From positions 22,178 through 86,177 of the forward strand of contig WGNL01000036.1 of the NCBI GenBank assembly GCA_016124585.1: a DNA stretch of 64,000 nucleotides. The letters run 5' to 3'. The notes beneath the pieces are model-generated. The model did not search any database. It was not told the origin of the DNA and worked only from the letters and a program-made list of their open reading frames with translations. This DNA comes from Bacteroidota bacterium. GTDB lineage: Bacteria; Bacteroidota; Bacteroidia; Chitinophagales; Saprospiraceae. Positions 50,293 to 58,286 of this stretch are shown here, piece after piece (position 1 is the first letter of the stretch; every line of letters starts with the position of its first letter). Both the position numbers and the translations under genes were made by a program.

Positions 50293-51807
50293 TCAGATAT
50301 ACTTCTTCTTCGTTGCCGCAATGATGCCCCTTCCGAAAATCAGGAACACCAGTCCGAGCGCAGCCAGCAGGTAGAACGGTCCGGCGTCCTCGCCGGAAAT
50401 CTTGCTCCAATAGCGCAGGGTGGTCAAACACGCCAGGATGCCGATGAGGAAGGGGGCAAAGTTGACCTCCTGCAGGGCGGCGGTGTGGCGGATGTCCTTG
50501 ACGATTTCGGTGTTGATGTCGGCTTCCTTGCCGTAGCGTTCCGCCATCTCGCAGATGTAGAGCGGGATGCCGTTCGTGTTCTCCCAGATGTGGTTCTTGT
50601 AGGCTTCGTAGTCCTCGATGCGGTTGAGGAAGGGCTTCGACAAACGGGCGATGAGTTCCATCGCCTCCGGTCGGGGCAGGGGCTTCAGTTCGATGCGCTC
50701 GAAGTTGGTCAGGAACGTGGCTTTCTCGACGGGAATCCGCCTTGCTGCGCAAATGATGTGGAAATGGTTCTTCAGCTTCTCCAGCCCGGTGACGGCGGTG
50801 GGCGTGATGGTGGTCACGTCGTCAATGACGAGGGTGAACTCGTGCTTTTTGGTGACGGCGATGAGGTCGTTGATGAGGTACTTTGGGGCTTTCCGCATGA
50901 CGATTTCGCTGGCACGGGCTTCCTCCACCTGCAAAATGAACTCCGCCCGCTCCGGCTCCCGCTCGATGATGGCCAGCAGCAGTCCGCCCAATACCTCTTT
51001 GTTGCTCTTGAACTCCCCTACCCTGATGAGGTTCTGCGCTTTGTAATTGTCCAGCAAATGCGACTTGCCGATGCCCTGTGCGCCGAGTATGAGCGTGTTG
51101 ATTTTCTTTTCGGTCAATTCCTTCAGCCGCTTCAGTTCCTCCTTCCTGCCGATGTGGAACTGCGTCAAGCCCTGCTCAACAGGTACGATATGGATTCTTT
51201 TCTTCGGGAAAATGCGCCTGCCCATCCGCTCCATCCAGGTTGTCTGCTCGATGCTCTGGATGGCTTCGACCATCTGTTCCCGGCTGACGTGGGTATAGAT
51301 TTCGGTGGTGGAAATGGACTTGTGACCGAGTATCTTCTGCGCTGCCCGCAATGCCTCGAAGTTCTTGCCCTCGTTGACGATGCGCGTGGCGCAGGTGTGC
51401 CGCAGCATGTGGGGATGGACAGCGCCGTCGGTGTACTTCTTGAGTCGCCGCCAAACGGACTTGCGGTTCTTGTGCTTAGTCGGGTCTTTTACGGCGGGGA
51501 ACAGGAACGAATCGGGCTTCCTATCCTTCAAATCCTTCCAATAATCGGTCAGGGCATCGAGCAGCCGCTCGGACATGGGCACGTCCCGGTGTTCGGGTTT
51601 CCGCTTTTTCAGGCTCTCGATGTGTACGGTCTTGCTCAGGGTGTTGATGTGCTTCACCCGCAGCCCCATCACCTCGGACACCCGCAGCCCGCCATCCATC
51701 ATGAACAGGGCAATGACCTTGTACTGCACGTTGCACTTCGCCAGCAGCAGTTCCTGCATACCGGGCGAAAGCACCTTGAAGCCGTCGGGTAGGAATGTGT
51801 TTTTCAT
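50293..51807 (-). CDS. Tyrosine recombinase fused to an AAA ATPase and two membrane helices
   Basis: 504 residues from the ATG at 51807. Residues 10-190 form a tyrosine-recombinase catalytic domain: Arg42 in DGGLRVSEV, a Lys in SLKKRKPEH, HPHMLRHTCAT (His133..Arg136), and LGHKSISTTEIYTHV (His162, Tyr171). The N-terminal core-binding domain is absent. A P-loop ATPase follows (LILGAQGIGKSHLL, Walker A about 242-249; FTLVIDDVTTI, Walker B). The C-terminus has two hydrophobic segments, PFLIGILACLTTLRYW and FYLLAALGLVFLIFG. The three parts are in one uninterrupted frame. Such an arrangement is unusual for an integrase. Confidence 0.85.
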   Translation of the reverse strand: MKNTFLPDGFKVLSPGMQELLLAKCNVQYKVIALFMMDGGLRVSEVMGLRVKHINTLSKTVHIESLKKRKPEHRDVPMSERLLDALTDYWKDLKDRKPDSFLFPAVKDPTKHKNRKSVWRRLKKYTDGAVHPHMLRHTCATRIVNEGKNFEALRAAQKILGHKSISTTEIYTHVSREQMVEAIQSIEQTTWMERMGRRIFPKKRIHIVPVEQGLTQFHIGRKEELKRLKELTEKKINTLILGAQGIGKSHLLDNYKAQNLIRVGEFKSNKEVLGGLLLAIIEREPERAEFILQVEEARASEIVMRKAPKYLINDLIAVTKKHEFTLVIDDVTTITPTAVTGLEKLKNHFHIICAARRIPVEKATFLTNFERIELKPLPRPEAMELIARLSKPFLNRIEDYEAYKNHIWENTNGIPLYICEMAERYGKEADINTEIVKDIRHTAALQEVNFAPFLIGILACLTTLRYWSKISGEDAGPFYLLAALGLVFLIFGRGIIAATKKKYI

Positions 51808-51851
51808 CTCGCTGTCGAATTGACAGCTTCGCACCCGCCAAACCGAAAAAA

Positions 51852-51880
51852 GTAGCGGGTTTTGCTCCCGCTACCGTGTC
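51852..51880 (-). terminator. Terminator hairpin in the leader of the recombinase gene
   Basis: On the minus strand GTAGCGGG-AGCAAAA-CCCGCTAC then TTTTTT. It lies 45 bases upstream of the recombinase ATG, so it may stop read-through from upstream, or act as an attenuator. Confidence 0.7.
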
Positions 51881-51963
51881 GAAATGGGATGTGCGATAGC
51901 ACAAATAGTAAAGTCTTTAGTCCACCAGTTTCCAGTCCATAGTCGGAGAACTGCCAAAAACAA

Positions 51964-52009
51964 AAATGGGAATGCACGGACGGCTGGCGCTATCCGTGCA
52001 TTCCCATTT
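51964..52009. repeat. 17-bp perfect inverted repeat
   Basis: AAATGGGAATGCACGGA (51964-51980) and TCCGTGCATTCCCATTT (51993-52009) around a 12-base loop. It lies in the 51,808-52,500 intergenic region, which holds no gene but also two clusters of TGCACCA motifs (about 52,210-52,275 and 52,337-52,410). Confidence 0.85.
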
Positions 52010-52500
52010 CGATTCGTCAAAGATACTTGGAAAATGGTTTTCATGCAACGAAGGTTTCGTGATTGGAATGTTGGAACGGATTTTTGGGAAAAATTTTCAT
52101 TTCAGCGGGGGTCGAGGGGGGCGACATAATGCGTCTTTTGTCGCGTGGCGGTTGAAGGGAAAGGGCGACAAAAGTTGAACTGGCTATCGCTGCCCTACCC
52201 TGCCCCATAAGGCGTGGTGCAAGGGCTGGTAAATGTTACAGTTGCACCAAGCGTTACAGTTGCACCAATTGCACCATAGGGGCGTAGAGAGAAGAAGTAT
52301 CCTTTCTTTTCTTTCTTCTATGAAGTTGCCGGGGAGTGGTGCAAGGAGGCTGGCATGTGTTACAAATACACCAAATGTTACAATCGCACCAGTTGCACCA
52401 AAAATGGTGTATGGTTACGACAAATGTCAATAGGAGGGCTTGCAGCCATTGGGCTGACACCTTGGGTGCAACAGGTAGCTGTGTTCGGCTTAACGGTGGG

Positions 52501-53337
52501 CTAAGGGTTCAACTTCTTGATATTCTCGACGGGCGGGAGCTTTGCCATGACCTCCATTTGGGTCTGGGCGGCTTTGTGCAATAGGCGGACGCGCTGGTCA
52601 CGGTCGTAGGCGAGGCGGATGAACTCCGCGTTCAGGCTTTCCAAGTTGGCAAGCACGAGGAGTTGCTCAATGCTGGCTTGGTCGCGCATATTGCCTTTTG
52701 CTTCTGGGTTCTGCAACTTCCATTCTTTGGCGGTCATACCGAAAAGTGCCAGATTGAGCAGGTCGGCTTCGGAGGCTTGTTGGATGGATTCCCGCTTGGT
52801 GTTCCAGTCGAGAGCGGGCACGAGGTTTTCGCGGACGGCATCGGTGTGAATATAGAAATTGGCTTTGGCAAGTTCACGGCGGAGGTTCCATTGCAAATGC
52901 AACTGCGAACTTTCCGCTTCTTTCAGCCGCTGGAATTCCTTGATGAGGTAAAGCTGGAAAGTTGGGTTGAGCCAGTAGCAAAACTGAATTGCAATGTCCT
53001 TGTGGGCGAAAGTGCCGCCATACCTGCCCGGTTTGGAAACCAGCCCTTTCGCATTGGTTTCACTGACCCATTGACTGATAGAAATATAATAGGAGTTGGA
53101 GCCAGTCTTTTCTTTAATCCCTGCAAATCCGTAGGGATTAAAATCAGGGTTGTGCAGTTGCTCCCACAGACCAAGATACTCGATGGTGCTCATATTCCGC
53201 ATCCAGGTTTGAATCACCAAATCGGTGCGCTGCTCAAAGCGGCGGATGATGTCTGTAATGGAGATATAGTCTTCCTCCTTTTGGGTCAATAGCTGAATCT
53301 CTGTTCCCTCAACGGTCAGAACTTTGGACTTTGACAT
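52501..53337 (-). CDS. KilA-N domain protein
   Basis: 278 residues. The KilA-N DNA-binding domain reads EDYISITDIIRRFEQRTDLVIQTWMRNMSTIEYLGLWEQLHNPDFNPYG and ...NAKGLVSKPGRYGGTFAHKDIAIQFCYWLNPTFQLYLIKEFQRLKE. The C-terminal half is a helical region typical of Bacteroidota KilA-N proteins. KilA-N occurs in phage and plasmid proteins that bind DNA. Residues in NPYGFAGIK come from a palindromic TTTAATCCCT repeat lying in frame. A larger copy of that palindrome precedes the start codon. Confidence 0.88.
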   Translation of the reverse strand: MSKSKVLTVEGTEIQLLTQKEEDYISITDIIRRFEQRTDLVIQTWMRNMSTIEYLGLWEQLHNPDFNPYGFAGIKEKTGSNSYYISISQWVSETNAKGLVSKPGRYGGTFAHKDIAIQFCYWLNPTFQLYLIKEFQRLKEAESSQLHLQWNLRRELAKANFYIHTDAVRENLVPALDWNTKRESIQQASEADLLNLALFGMTAKEWKLQNPEAKGNMRDQASIEQLLVLANLESLNAEFIRLAYDRDQRVRLLHKAAQTQMEVMAKLPPVENIKKLNP

Positions 53338-53355
53338 GGATTTCTTTTTTGCCTG

Positions 53356-53389
53356 GTTTTAATCCCTGCAAAAATGCAGGGATTAAAAC
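53356..53389. repeat. Palindrome upstream of the KilA-N gene
   Basis: GTTTTAATCCCTGCA (53356-53370) and TGCAGGGATTAAAAC (53375-53389), exact 15-bp arms. A shorter relative (10-bp arms TTTAATCCCT and AGGGATTAAA) is inside the same gene at 53113-53142. Confidence 0.85.
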
Positions 53390-53451
53390 TTCTGGGTTAC
53401 TCTTCACTTACTGTTTTATTAATTTATAAAGATAAAATCTTTAAAATATCA

Positions 53452-54861
53452 TCAAATTTTCTTCCTCAACCCCTCAACCGCTTTTCGAGACTGCAAAACA
53501 TTTGCATCAAATTTTGCCTGCACCTCCTTAAAACTCTCCGGGCGCAGCACTTCAATTTGGGCGATGACGGCATCCCGCAGGGGCTTGTTGTAGCGCCAAT
53601 CGTCCATTTGGAGCTTGCCCAAATCCAAGCCGGTGCTTTTCTCCAAACTTTTGCGGAACGTGCGGTGGTTCATGATTTTGTTCACCGCCTCCGCCGCGAG
53701 GAAGGGGTCGGACTGGGTCAACAGGCGGATGACCTCGTTGGCATCTGTGCGGCGGGCAGTTAACAGGTCTTCGAGCCGTTCCTCCCAACGCGCCAGTTCA
53801 GCGAGTGCTTGCGCTCTGGTTTCCTCGGCTTGGCGGCGCTTTTCCGCTGCCCTTTCTTGTTTCAATTGTTGGGTGCTTTTCCAGCCCTCCTCCACTGCCT
53901 TCACGAAGAAGCCGCCGATATTGTCCTTCACTTTTTGCTGCTTTTGATTGTCTTGGGTGCAAACCACGCCCTGCCTTACCCGTTCCTCGCCGTGCTTGTG
54001 CAGTAAAGATTTCAGCGTGCTTTCCGTAACGCCCCAAGGCTTCACTTGTGCGTAAATGTCCTCCAAGCCCTGATTCTCCTCTACCCCACCCTTTCCAGCC
54101 CGCTGAACCGGGCGTTCTTGTTTGGGAGTCGGTATGCCGCGCCCGTTATTGGCATGGATGAAGAATGTGAGCGCCACTACGCGGCGGCCTTCCTTTTGCT
54201 CGTCAAAACTGAAGGAAATATCCGTGAACTCCCGCAGGTCAGTCTGTGCCTTCAAAATGATTTTATCCTTAAAATGCCCATACAGCTTGTATTCTTCGGG
54301 CTGGACTGCCAAGCGCAAGCGGAGGTCATCCAATGAAAAATTGCGCTTTCCAATGCGTTCGTACTGCTTCAGCAGCTCATAAATCCTGACGGAATACACG
54401 CTCGACAAGCCCCATAGGTTACGGATGTCGTATTGTAGGTACCGCTCCTTCAACTCCAGTAGGTATGGCTTTAGCTCCGGGTGAAACTGTACGCTGATGT
54501 AGTTGCCGCGCCGGGCTTCCCTGAACCCCTGCGCACCCGCCAGCAACGGCACGGCGTACCATTTCACCCCTTCCGGTGTGTCTTTCTCTATCTCAATAAC
54601 CCTCGAAATCAGCTTTTTGGCGGCCTGCTTGACCGCTTGGTAATTGTCTCCGGCATCTTGTAGGTTGAAATCACGGAGAAGGTCGCCCACATGGATGTCG
54701 TACAGGCGGAGTGCTTCGTCGTCGGGCTTAATCAAGGTCAGCATCTTGGCAAACACGCGGGTTTCCCAAATATCGAAACGGTAGCGGGCTTCTACCAACT
54801 CGTTGGCTTTACGTATCAGCTTTACCGCGCCTTCCTCCTTGCTTCTTTGGTGTTTTTTCAT
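53452..54861 (-). CDS. Rep_3-family plasmid replication initiator
   Basis: 469 residues. The two winged-helix regions match RepB/RepE-like initiators: KLIRKANELVEARYRFDIWETRVFAKMLTLI, AVKQAAKKLISRVIEIE, NYISVQFHPELKPYLLELKERYLQYDI, LSSVYSVRIYELLKQYERIGKRNFSLDDLRLRLAV and FKDKIILKAQTDLREFTDISFSF. A long charged C-terminal tail follows. Iterons lie directly upstream of the start. The protein binds them to start replication of the element. It is the clearest evidence that this part of the window is a plasmid-type replicon. Confidence 0.92.
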   Translation of the reverse strand: MKKHQRSKEEGAVKLIRKANELVEARYRFDIWETRVFAKMLTLIKPDDEALRLYDIHVGDLLRDFNLQDAGDNYQAVKQAAKKLISRVIEIEKDTPEGVKWYAVPLLAGAQGFREARRGNYISVQFHPELKPYLLELKERYLQYDIRNLWGLSSVYSVRIYELLKQYERIGKRNFSLDDLRLRLAVQPEEYKLYGHFKDKIILKAQTDLREFTDISFSFDEQKEGRRVVALTFFIHANNGRGIPTPKQERPVQRAGKGGVEENQGLEDIYAQVKPWGVTESTLKSLLHKHGEERVRQGVVCTQDNQKQQKVKDNIGGFFVKAVEEGWKSTQQLKQERAAEKRRQAEETRAQALAELARWEERLEDLLTARRTDANEVIRLLTQSDPFLAAEAVNKIMNHRTFRKSLEKSTGLDLGKLQMDDWRYNKPLRDAVIAQIEVLRPESFKEVQAKFDANVLQSRKAVEGLRKKI

Positions 54862-54929
54862 GCGCTAACTTTCTGATAATGAGCGACGAAAGTAGAGCAT
54901 CACTTTGAAGTGTAAAAGTGATTTTTGAA

Positions 54930-55241
54930 CTATCACCTACAATACGGAAAGTGACCATTGGGGGAATCGAGCAAAGGGTCTATACCGTAAAAAAGGTGAT
55001 AGTAGGTGCCATTTTCCGTATTTTAGGTGATAGTTGACGGTTCTTCAATGCGCTATTCCCCGATAATATCAATGAGTTAGCTTTGTTCGATACTTAAAAA
55101 CACACGGCAGGCGGAGTTACGTAAAATCGGTGATAGTTGCCGTAAAATAAGTGATACTACTCCGTAATCTCAGTGATATTCTCCGAAGATATGGTGATAT
55201 ATTCCGTAAAATAAGTGAGGTATTCCGTATTTTTAGTGATA
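54930..55241. repeat. Iteron array: candidate replication origin
   Basis: Consensus TCCGTAAAATAAGTGATA. Direct copies start at about 54984, 55015, 55118, 55139, 55161, 55182, 55203 and 55224, with the last six spaced 21-22 bases apart, two helical turns. One inverted copy lies at 54930-54948. A possible DnaA-like box TGTCCACA is the complement of TGTGGACA near 55276. Upstream of the rep start at 54861. Confidence 0.9.
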
Positions 55242-55307
55242 AATAGACCCATAAGTTATTGTTTATCAATCAGTTGTGGACACCTAAAATACAAAAAGGC
55301 TTAAAAT

Positions 55308-55370
55308 AATAAAAAGAGAACAACAACAAAGGCTGGTTTGCCAGCCGCTTGTTGTTGTTCTCTTTTTATT
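55308..55370. terminator. 22-bp perfect hairpin, bidirectional terminator-like
   Basis: AATAAAAAGAGAACAACAAC... (55308-55329) pairs exactly with its complement at 55349-55370, with an inner GGCTGG/CCAGCC stem. A and T runs at the ends give U tails on both strands. It closes the origin region. Confidence 0.8.
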
Positions 55371-55934
55371 ACTGAAAAGAAAGGAACAAAACAAGACGCA
55401 GCCTTTGTTGCATCAATCCCTGAAAGGGAAGCTATGCCTATCCCCCTTTCGCCAACAATTCGCGTTTTTCCATGAGTGCGCTGAACTTGGCTTATAGGCT
55501 TTTGCGCACGTCATAATTGCGCGCCATTTTGGAGGAAGAAAGCGGTGAATTTTCGGTGGTCTTTAGATTGTCTTTAAAAAATAAAGAAATTAACCGTAAA
55601 AAATAAAGACAACTGCCCTACGACCCTATTTTTGGTACACCATGACGAGGTACTTTGCCAAAATGTGCGAACAGATTTTAGTCCATTTTAAAGATAGTAA
55701 AATCGTCAGTTACACTTTGCCTCGGAGGGGGTTGGAAAAGTCGCTCAAAACGCCCCAGGATGGCCTTTACGGAAACTATATCAATAGCGGATGCGCCATT
55801 TTTGGACAAGCCATGCAATTTTTCGAGAAAAACGATAAGATTCGGGACAAACCCGGAATGGCTCTGAAAAGTAATAATCTTTAAAAAATAAAGACTATTT
55901 ATTTACTTTTTAAAGATTTAATCTGTATATCAAT
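55371..55934. other. Intergenic region with partition-like palindromes
   Basis: No convincing gene. An 80-codon open frame at 55642-55884 has no recognisable features and is probably not coding. The region contains ATCTTTAAAAAATAAAG-type palindromes at 55570-55587 and 55877-55895, copies of which also flank the parA gene. The two are candidate centromere or operator sites. Confidence 0.5.
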
Positions 55935-56195
55935 TTATTGCTTGAATTTTTCCAGCAAAATGGACAGGATTACCCCCCTAACCGTCAAGCCGTTTTTCTT
56001 TCCTTCGGACTTAATAGCGGCTACCAGCCATTTTGGGAGGTCGATAGTAAGGCGGTGCTGTTCGTTTTCGTCGGCAGGGGAGGGTAGGGGAGTCTTTGTT
56101 TTTTTTCCGGCGCTGTGGATTTGCTCGGCAATCTTGTCCAACTCCTCCGCAGTTTGGGAGGGCTTGATGGTATCAAGGAGGGATTTCTTTGCCAT
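55935..56195 (-). CDS. Ribbon-helix-helix protein, candidate ParB-like partner
   Basis: 86 residues from the ATG at 56195 (MAKKSLLDTIKPSQTAEELDKI). The C-terminal 40 residues match a CopG/RHH fold: HRLTIDLPKWLVAAIKSEGKKNGLTVRGVILSILLEKF. The N-terminal part is disordered and Lys/Ser/Pro rich. Its position 151 bases downstream of parA on the same strand fits a type Ib partition system, in which a small RHH protein binds the centromere and the parA operator. Confidence 0.75.
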   Translation of the reverse strand: MAKKSLLDTIKPSQTAEELDKIAEQIHSAGKKTKTPLPSPADENEQHRLTIDLPKWLVAAIKSEGKKNGLTVRGVILSILLEKFKQ

Positions 56196-56346
56196 ATCGA
56201 AATTCAGTTTATTAGTCGAAAATACATTGCATATACATCCCATTCCTCATTGTCAGCGTTGTAAGAACACTGAATTTTTAAATGGGCGTTACACAGTTTA
56301 CAGACAAAAATAAAGAAAAAATCTTCTTTTTTTAAAGAAAATTACT

Positions 56347-56991
56347 TTATTTTAACTTTTTCATCATGGAAATCACCTCATCGGTTAGTAAGTTGACCTC
56401 TTTCTTTGCTTTGTCGTTTTTCATTTCAATGACGCCCATACCATTAATCGGTGCTTCGCGGTAAGCCACGCGGTCTGCTATCTTGCTTTTCAATACCTTT
56501 AGTCCGAGGCTGTCAAGGGCTTCAGTCACCTCCTTGTCGAGCCGCGTCTTGCCGCTGAACTTATTCAGTATGATGAAGCCGTGAATTCCGTCTCCTTTGA
56601 CTGCTTTCACCTGCTCGTACTTGCCCATGAATTGTTGCATGCTCCATATGTCGAGGGCGCTCGGAGAAACTGGCACCAAAACGAGGTTGGAAGCGGTCAA
56701 GGTCTTGACTTGCGCCAACTCCAACTGCGGGCTGCCGTCAATCAGTACGATGTCGTAGTGCTTCTCGTTCTCCTTGGCGTCCTTGATGACGTTATCGGCT
56801 TCCGTTCCAAGTACGGGGATGGCTGGCACTTCCTCGCTCCGTTGCGCCGCCCATTTCATACTGCTCCGTTGTCCGAGGTCGGTATCGAGGATGCAGACCT
56901 TGTAGCCCCTGTGTACGAGGCTTACCGCTAGGTTTTGGGTGAGGGTGGATTTGCCTACACCGCCCTTCAGATTGGTAACTCCTATGACCAT
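56347..56991 (-). CDS. ParA-family partition ATPase
   Basis: 214 residues from the ATG at 56991 (MVIGVTNLKGGVGKST); an upstream open frame to 57084 is A/T-rich leader. The deviant Walker A KGGVGKST, LDTDLGQRSS, and DIVLIDGSPQLELAQVKTL are typical of ParA/MinD ATPases. It lacks the N-terminal HTH of larger ParA proteins, placing it in the small type Ib group, which pairs with RHH DNA-binding proteins such as the one encoded next. It moves the plasmid copies apart before division. Confidence 0.92.
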   Translation of the reverse strand: MVIGVTNLKGGVGKSTLTQNLAVSLVHRGYKVCILDTDLGQRSSMKWAAQRSEEVPAIPVLGTEADNVIKDAKENEKHYDIVLIDGSPQLELAQVKTLTASNLVLVPVSPSALDIWSMQQFMGKYEQVKAVKGDGIHGFIILNKFSGKTRLDKEVTEALDSLGLKVLKSKIADRVAYREAPINGMGVIEMKNDKAKKEVNLLTDEVISMMKKLK

Positions 56992-57000
56992 AAAGTTAAA

Positions 57001-57147
57001 ATCTTTAAAAAATAAAGAAAAAAGCTGTTTAAAATAAAGATTTTTAAAACAGGCTGCAAGGTAGGAATATTGGAAGAAATTCACACAGGAAACGATAACG
57101 AGGTTTTAGTTTAAATGGAATAAAGTAAAAATCTTTAAAAATTAAAG
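57001..57147. promoter_or_regulatory. parA operator/centromere candidate
   Basis: Two copies of the palindromic ATCTTTAAAAAATAAAG element (57001-57018 and 57131-57147), within 160 bases upstream of the parA start, plus related AAATAAAGATTTTTAAA sequence between them. Likely bound by the RHH partner. Confidence 0.55.
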
Positions 57148-57254
57148 TAAAAATCTTTACTAAACAACAGATTGTGGTGGTAATAGATATAAGGTGCAAA
57201 ATAAAAAAGGCTGCACCGACCAGGTGCAGCATCCAAAACACAATTGTCTTTTGC

Positions 57255-57725
57255 TCACTCCACCGCCAGTGCAAACCAGAATCCGTCTTCCTTTTCAAAG
57301 GCACAAGGCAGGAAAGCGTCGTCCAGTTCCAGGCACAGCTCATGCCCGTTGAAGTCGAGCTGGGCGGAGACGACCGTCGCCTCGCACGACCATTCGGCGA
57401 AGGGGGAGGTATCTCCGTCGTACACCCATAGCTCGACCGGAGCTTCGCAGAAGCGGTAATCCGTCGAGCGGAAGGTGACGCGGTGCATCTCGAAGTTCCA
57501 GGAGAGTTCGAGTATATCGTAACCTTGGCAGGAAAATGGCGACTCGGTGGGTAGGTAGAGCTGGCAGTCCTCCATCTCGAAATAACCGATGAGCAAGTTG
57601 TCGCAAAGACAAGGTTTTGCTAGCTCGCCCGGGGTAGTGGTTGGCTGCGGTACGTCGTCGTCCTTGGTGCAGGATACGAGCAGGGTGCAGCACAAAAGAA
57701 GGGTGGTGATAAGGATGTTTTGCAT
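57255..57725 (-). CDS. Small lipoprotein with cysteine pairs
   Basis: 156 residues from the ATG at 57725. The signal is lipoprotein type: MQNILITTLLLCCTLLVSC, then TKDDDVPQP. The mature part carries CLCDNLL, EDCQLYL, FSCQGYD, RFCEAP, WSCEATV, LCLELD and PCAFE, so several disulfides are likely. ELWVYDGDTSPFAEWSCEA is beta-rich. No family recognised. ACTATTTGTGCC abuts the ATG, as for the next gene. It is on the replicon backbone, far from other envelope functions. Confidence 0.6.
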   Translation of the reverse strand: MQNILITTLLLCCTLLVSCTKDDDVPQPTTTPGELAKPCLCDNLLIGYFEMEDCQLYLPTESPFSCQGYDILELSWNFEMHRVTFRSTDYRFCEAPVELWVYDGDTSPFAEWSCEATVVSAQLDFNGHELCLELDDAFLPCAFEKEDGFWFALAVE

Positions 57726-57795
57726 GGCACAAATAGTTGAAGATTGCTGGATTGTTGTGATTGTTGAATTGTTATACTGGCAACCGTGTATTGGA

Positions 57796-57848
57796 CAGTT
57801 CCCCTTCGAGGATGACAAGAAAAAGTTCCTCTTTGAGGATGACAAAGG
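57796..57848 (+). repeat. Two tandem copies of a short GAGGATGACAA repeat
   Basis: TTCCCCTTCGAGGATGACAA (from 57799) and TTCCTCTTTGAGGATGACAA (from 57827). Relatives occur at 48747, 48768, 49189, 61017, 61713 and 61733, some of them in coding sequence. Confidence 0.7.
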
Positions 57849-57851
57849 CTG

Positions 57852-58286
57852 TTAGTCGTGAATCTCGCAGGCGCCGTACATTTTGACATGGACGGTGGGC
57901 TTACGGGCGTCAATCTCTACCAAGGCGGGCTTGGCCTCGTTGAAGAAGCGGACGAAGTAGAAGCCGGGCTGGGGTAGGGGACAGGTAATGGAAAAGCCCC
58001 GGCAGCAACCATGCTGGATGTAGTAGAGCGGCTTGCCTACGTCTTCGGCGTAGTAGATACGGAAAGGGATGGTCTCTCCGAAATCGTAGAACTTCGAGAT
58101 GAACTTCGTCCTGAAAAAGGACGGGAACTGCTCGACAGTGAAGGTGCTGTCGCCGTGGGTGGCACAGCGGGCGTTGACGAAGCAGCGGACGACGTTCGGG
58201 TCAACAGGTTGGAGCTTGCTCAAATCAAGCTGGGCGGATGCTGCAAAAGCAAGGCATAGGGAAATAATGGTGAGTGATGACTTCAT
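57852..58286 (-). CDS. Small exported protein of unknown function
   Basis: 144 residues from the ATG at 58286. A signal peptide (MKSSLTIISLCLAFAASAQL) precedes DLSKLQPVDPNVVRCFVNARCATHGDSTFTVEQFPSFF and IPFRIYYAEDVGKPLYYIQHGCCRGFSITCPLPQPGFYFVRFF. Cysteines occur in pairs, suggesting disulfides outside the cytoplasm. ACTATTTGTGCC abuts its ATG. Related in overall plan to the exported proteins at 39,136 and 57,255, though I cannot claim homology. Confidence 0.6.
   Translation of the reverse strand: MKSSLTIISLCLAFAASAQLDLSKLQPVDPNVVRCFVNARCATHGDSTFTVEQFPSFFRTKFISKFYDFGETIPFRIYYAEDVGKPLYYIQHGCCRGFSITCPLPQPGFYFVRFFNEAKPALVEIDARKPTVHVKMYGACEIHD

Noticed and set aside
49918..51792. A 624-codon plus-strand open frame opposite the recombinase fusion
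   Set aside because: Antisense shadow of a gene whose catalytic residues are clear in the minus frame.
53356..53389. GTTTTAATCCCTGC... considered as a CRISPR repeat
   Set aside because: Only one full copy and one shorter relative, no regularly spaced spacers and no cas operon; the Cas4-like gene at 40,300 belongs to the Argonaute operon.
55642..55884. An 80-codon open frame in the origin-partition spacer
   Set aside because: No family, no clear start signal, and it overlaps the palindromic elements at its end.
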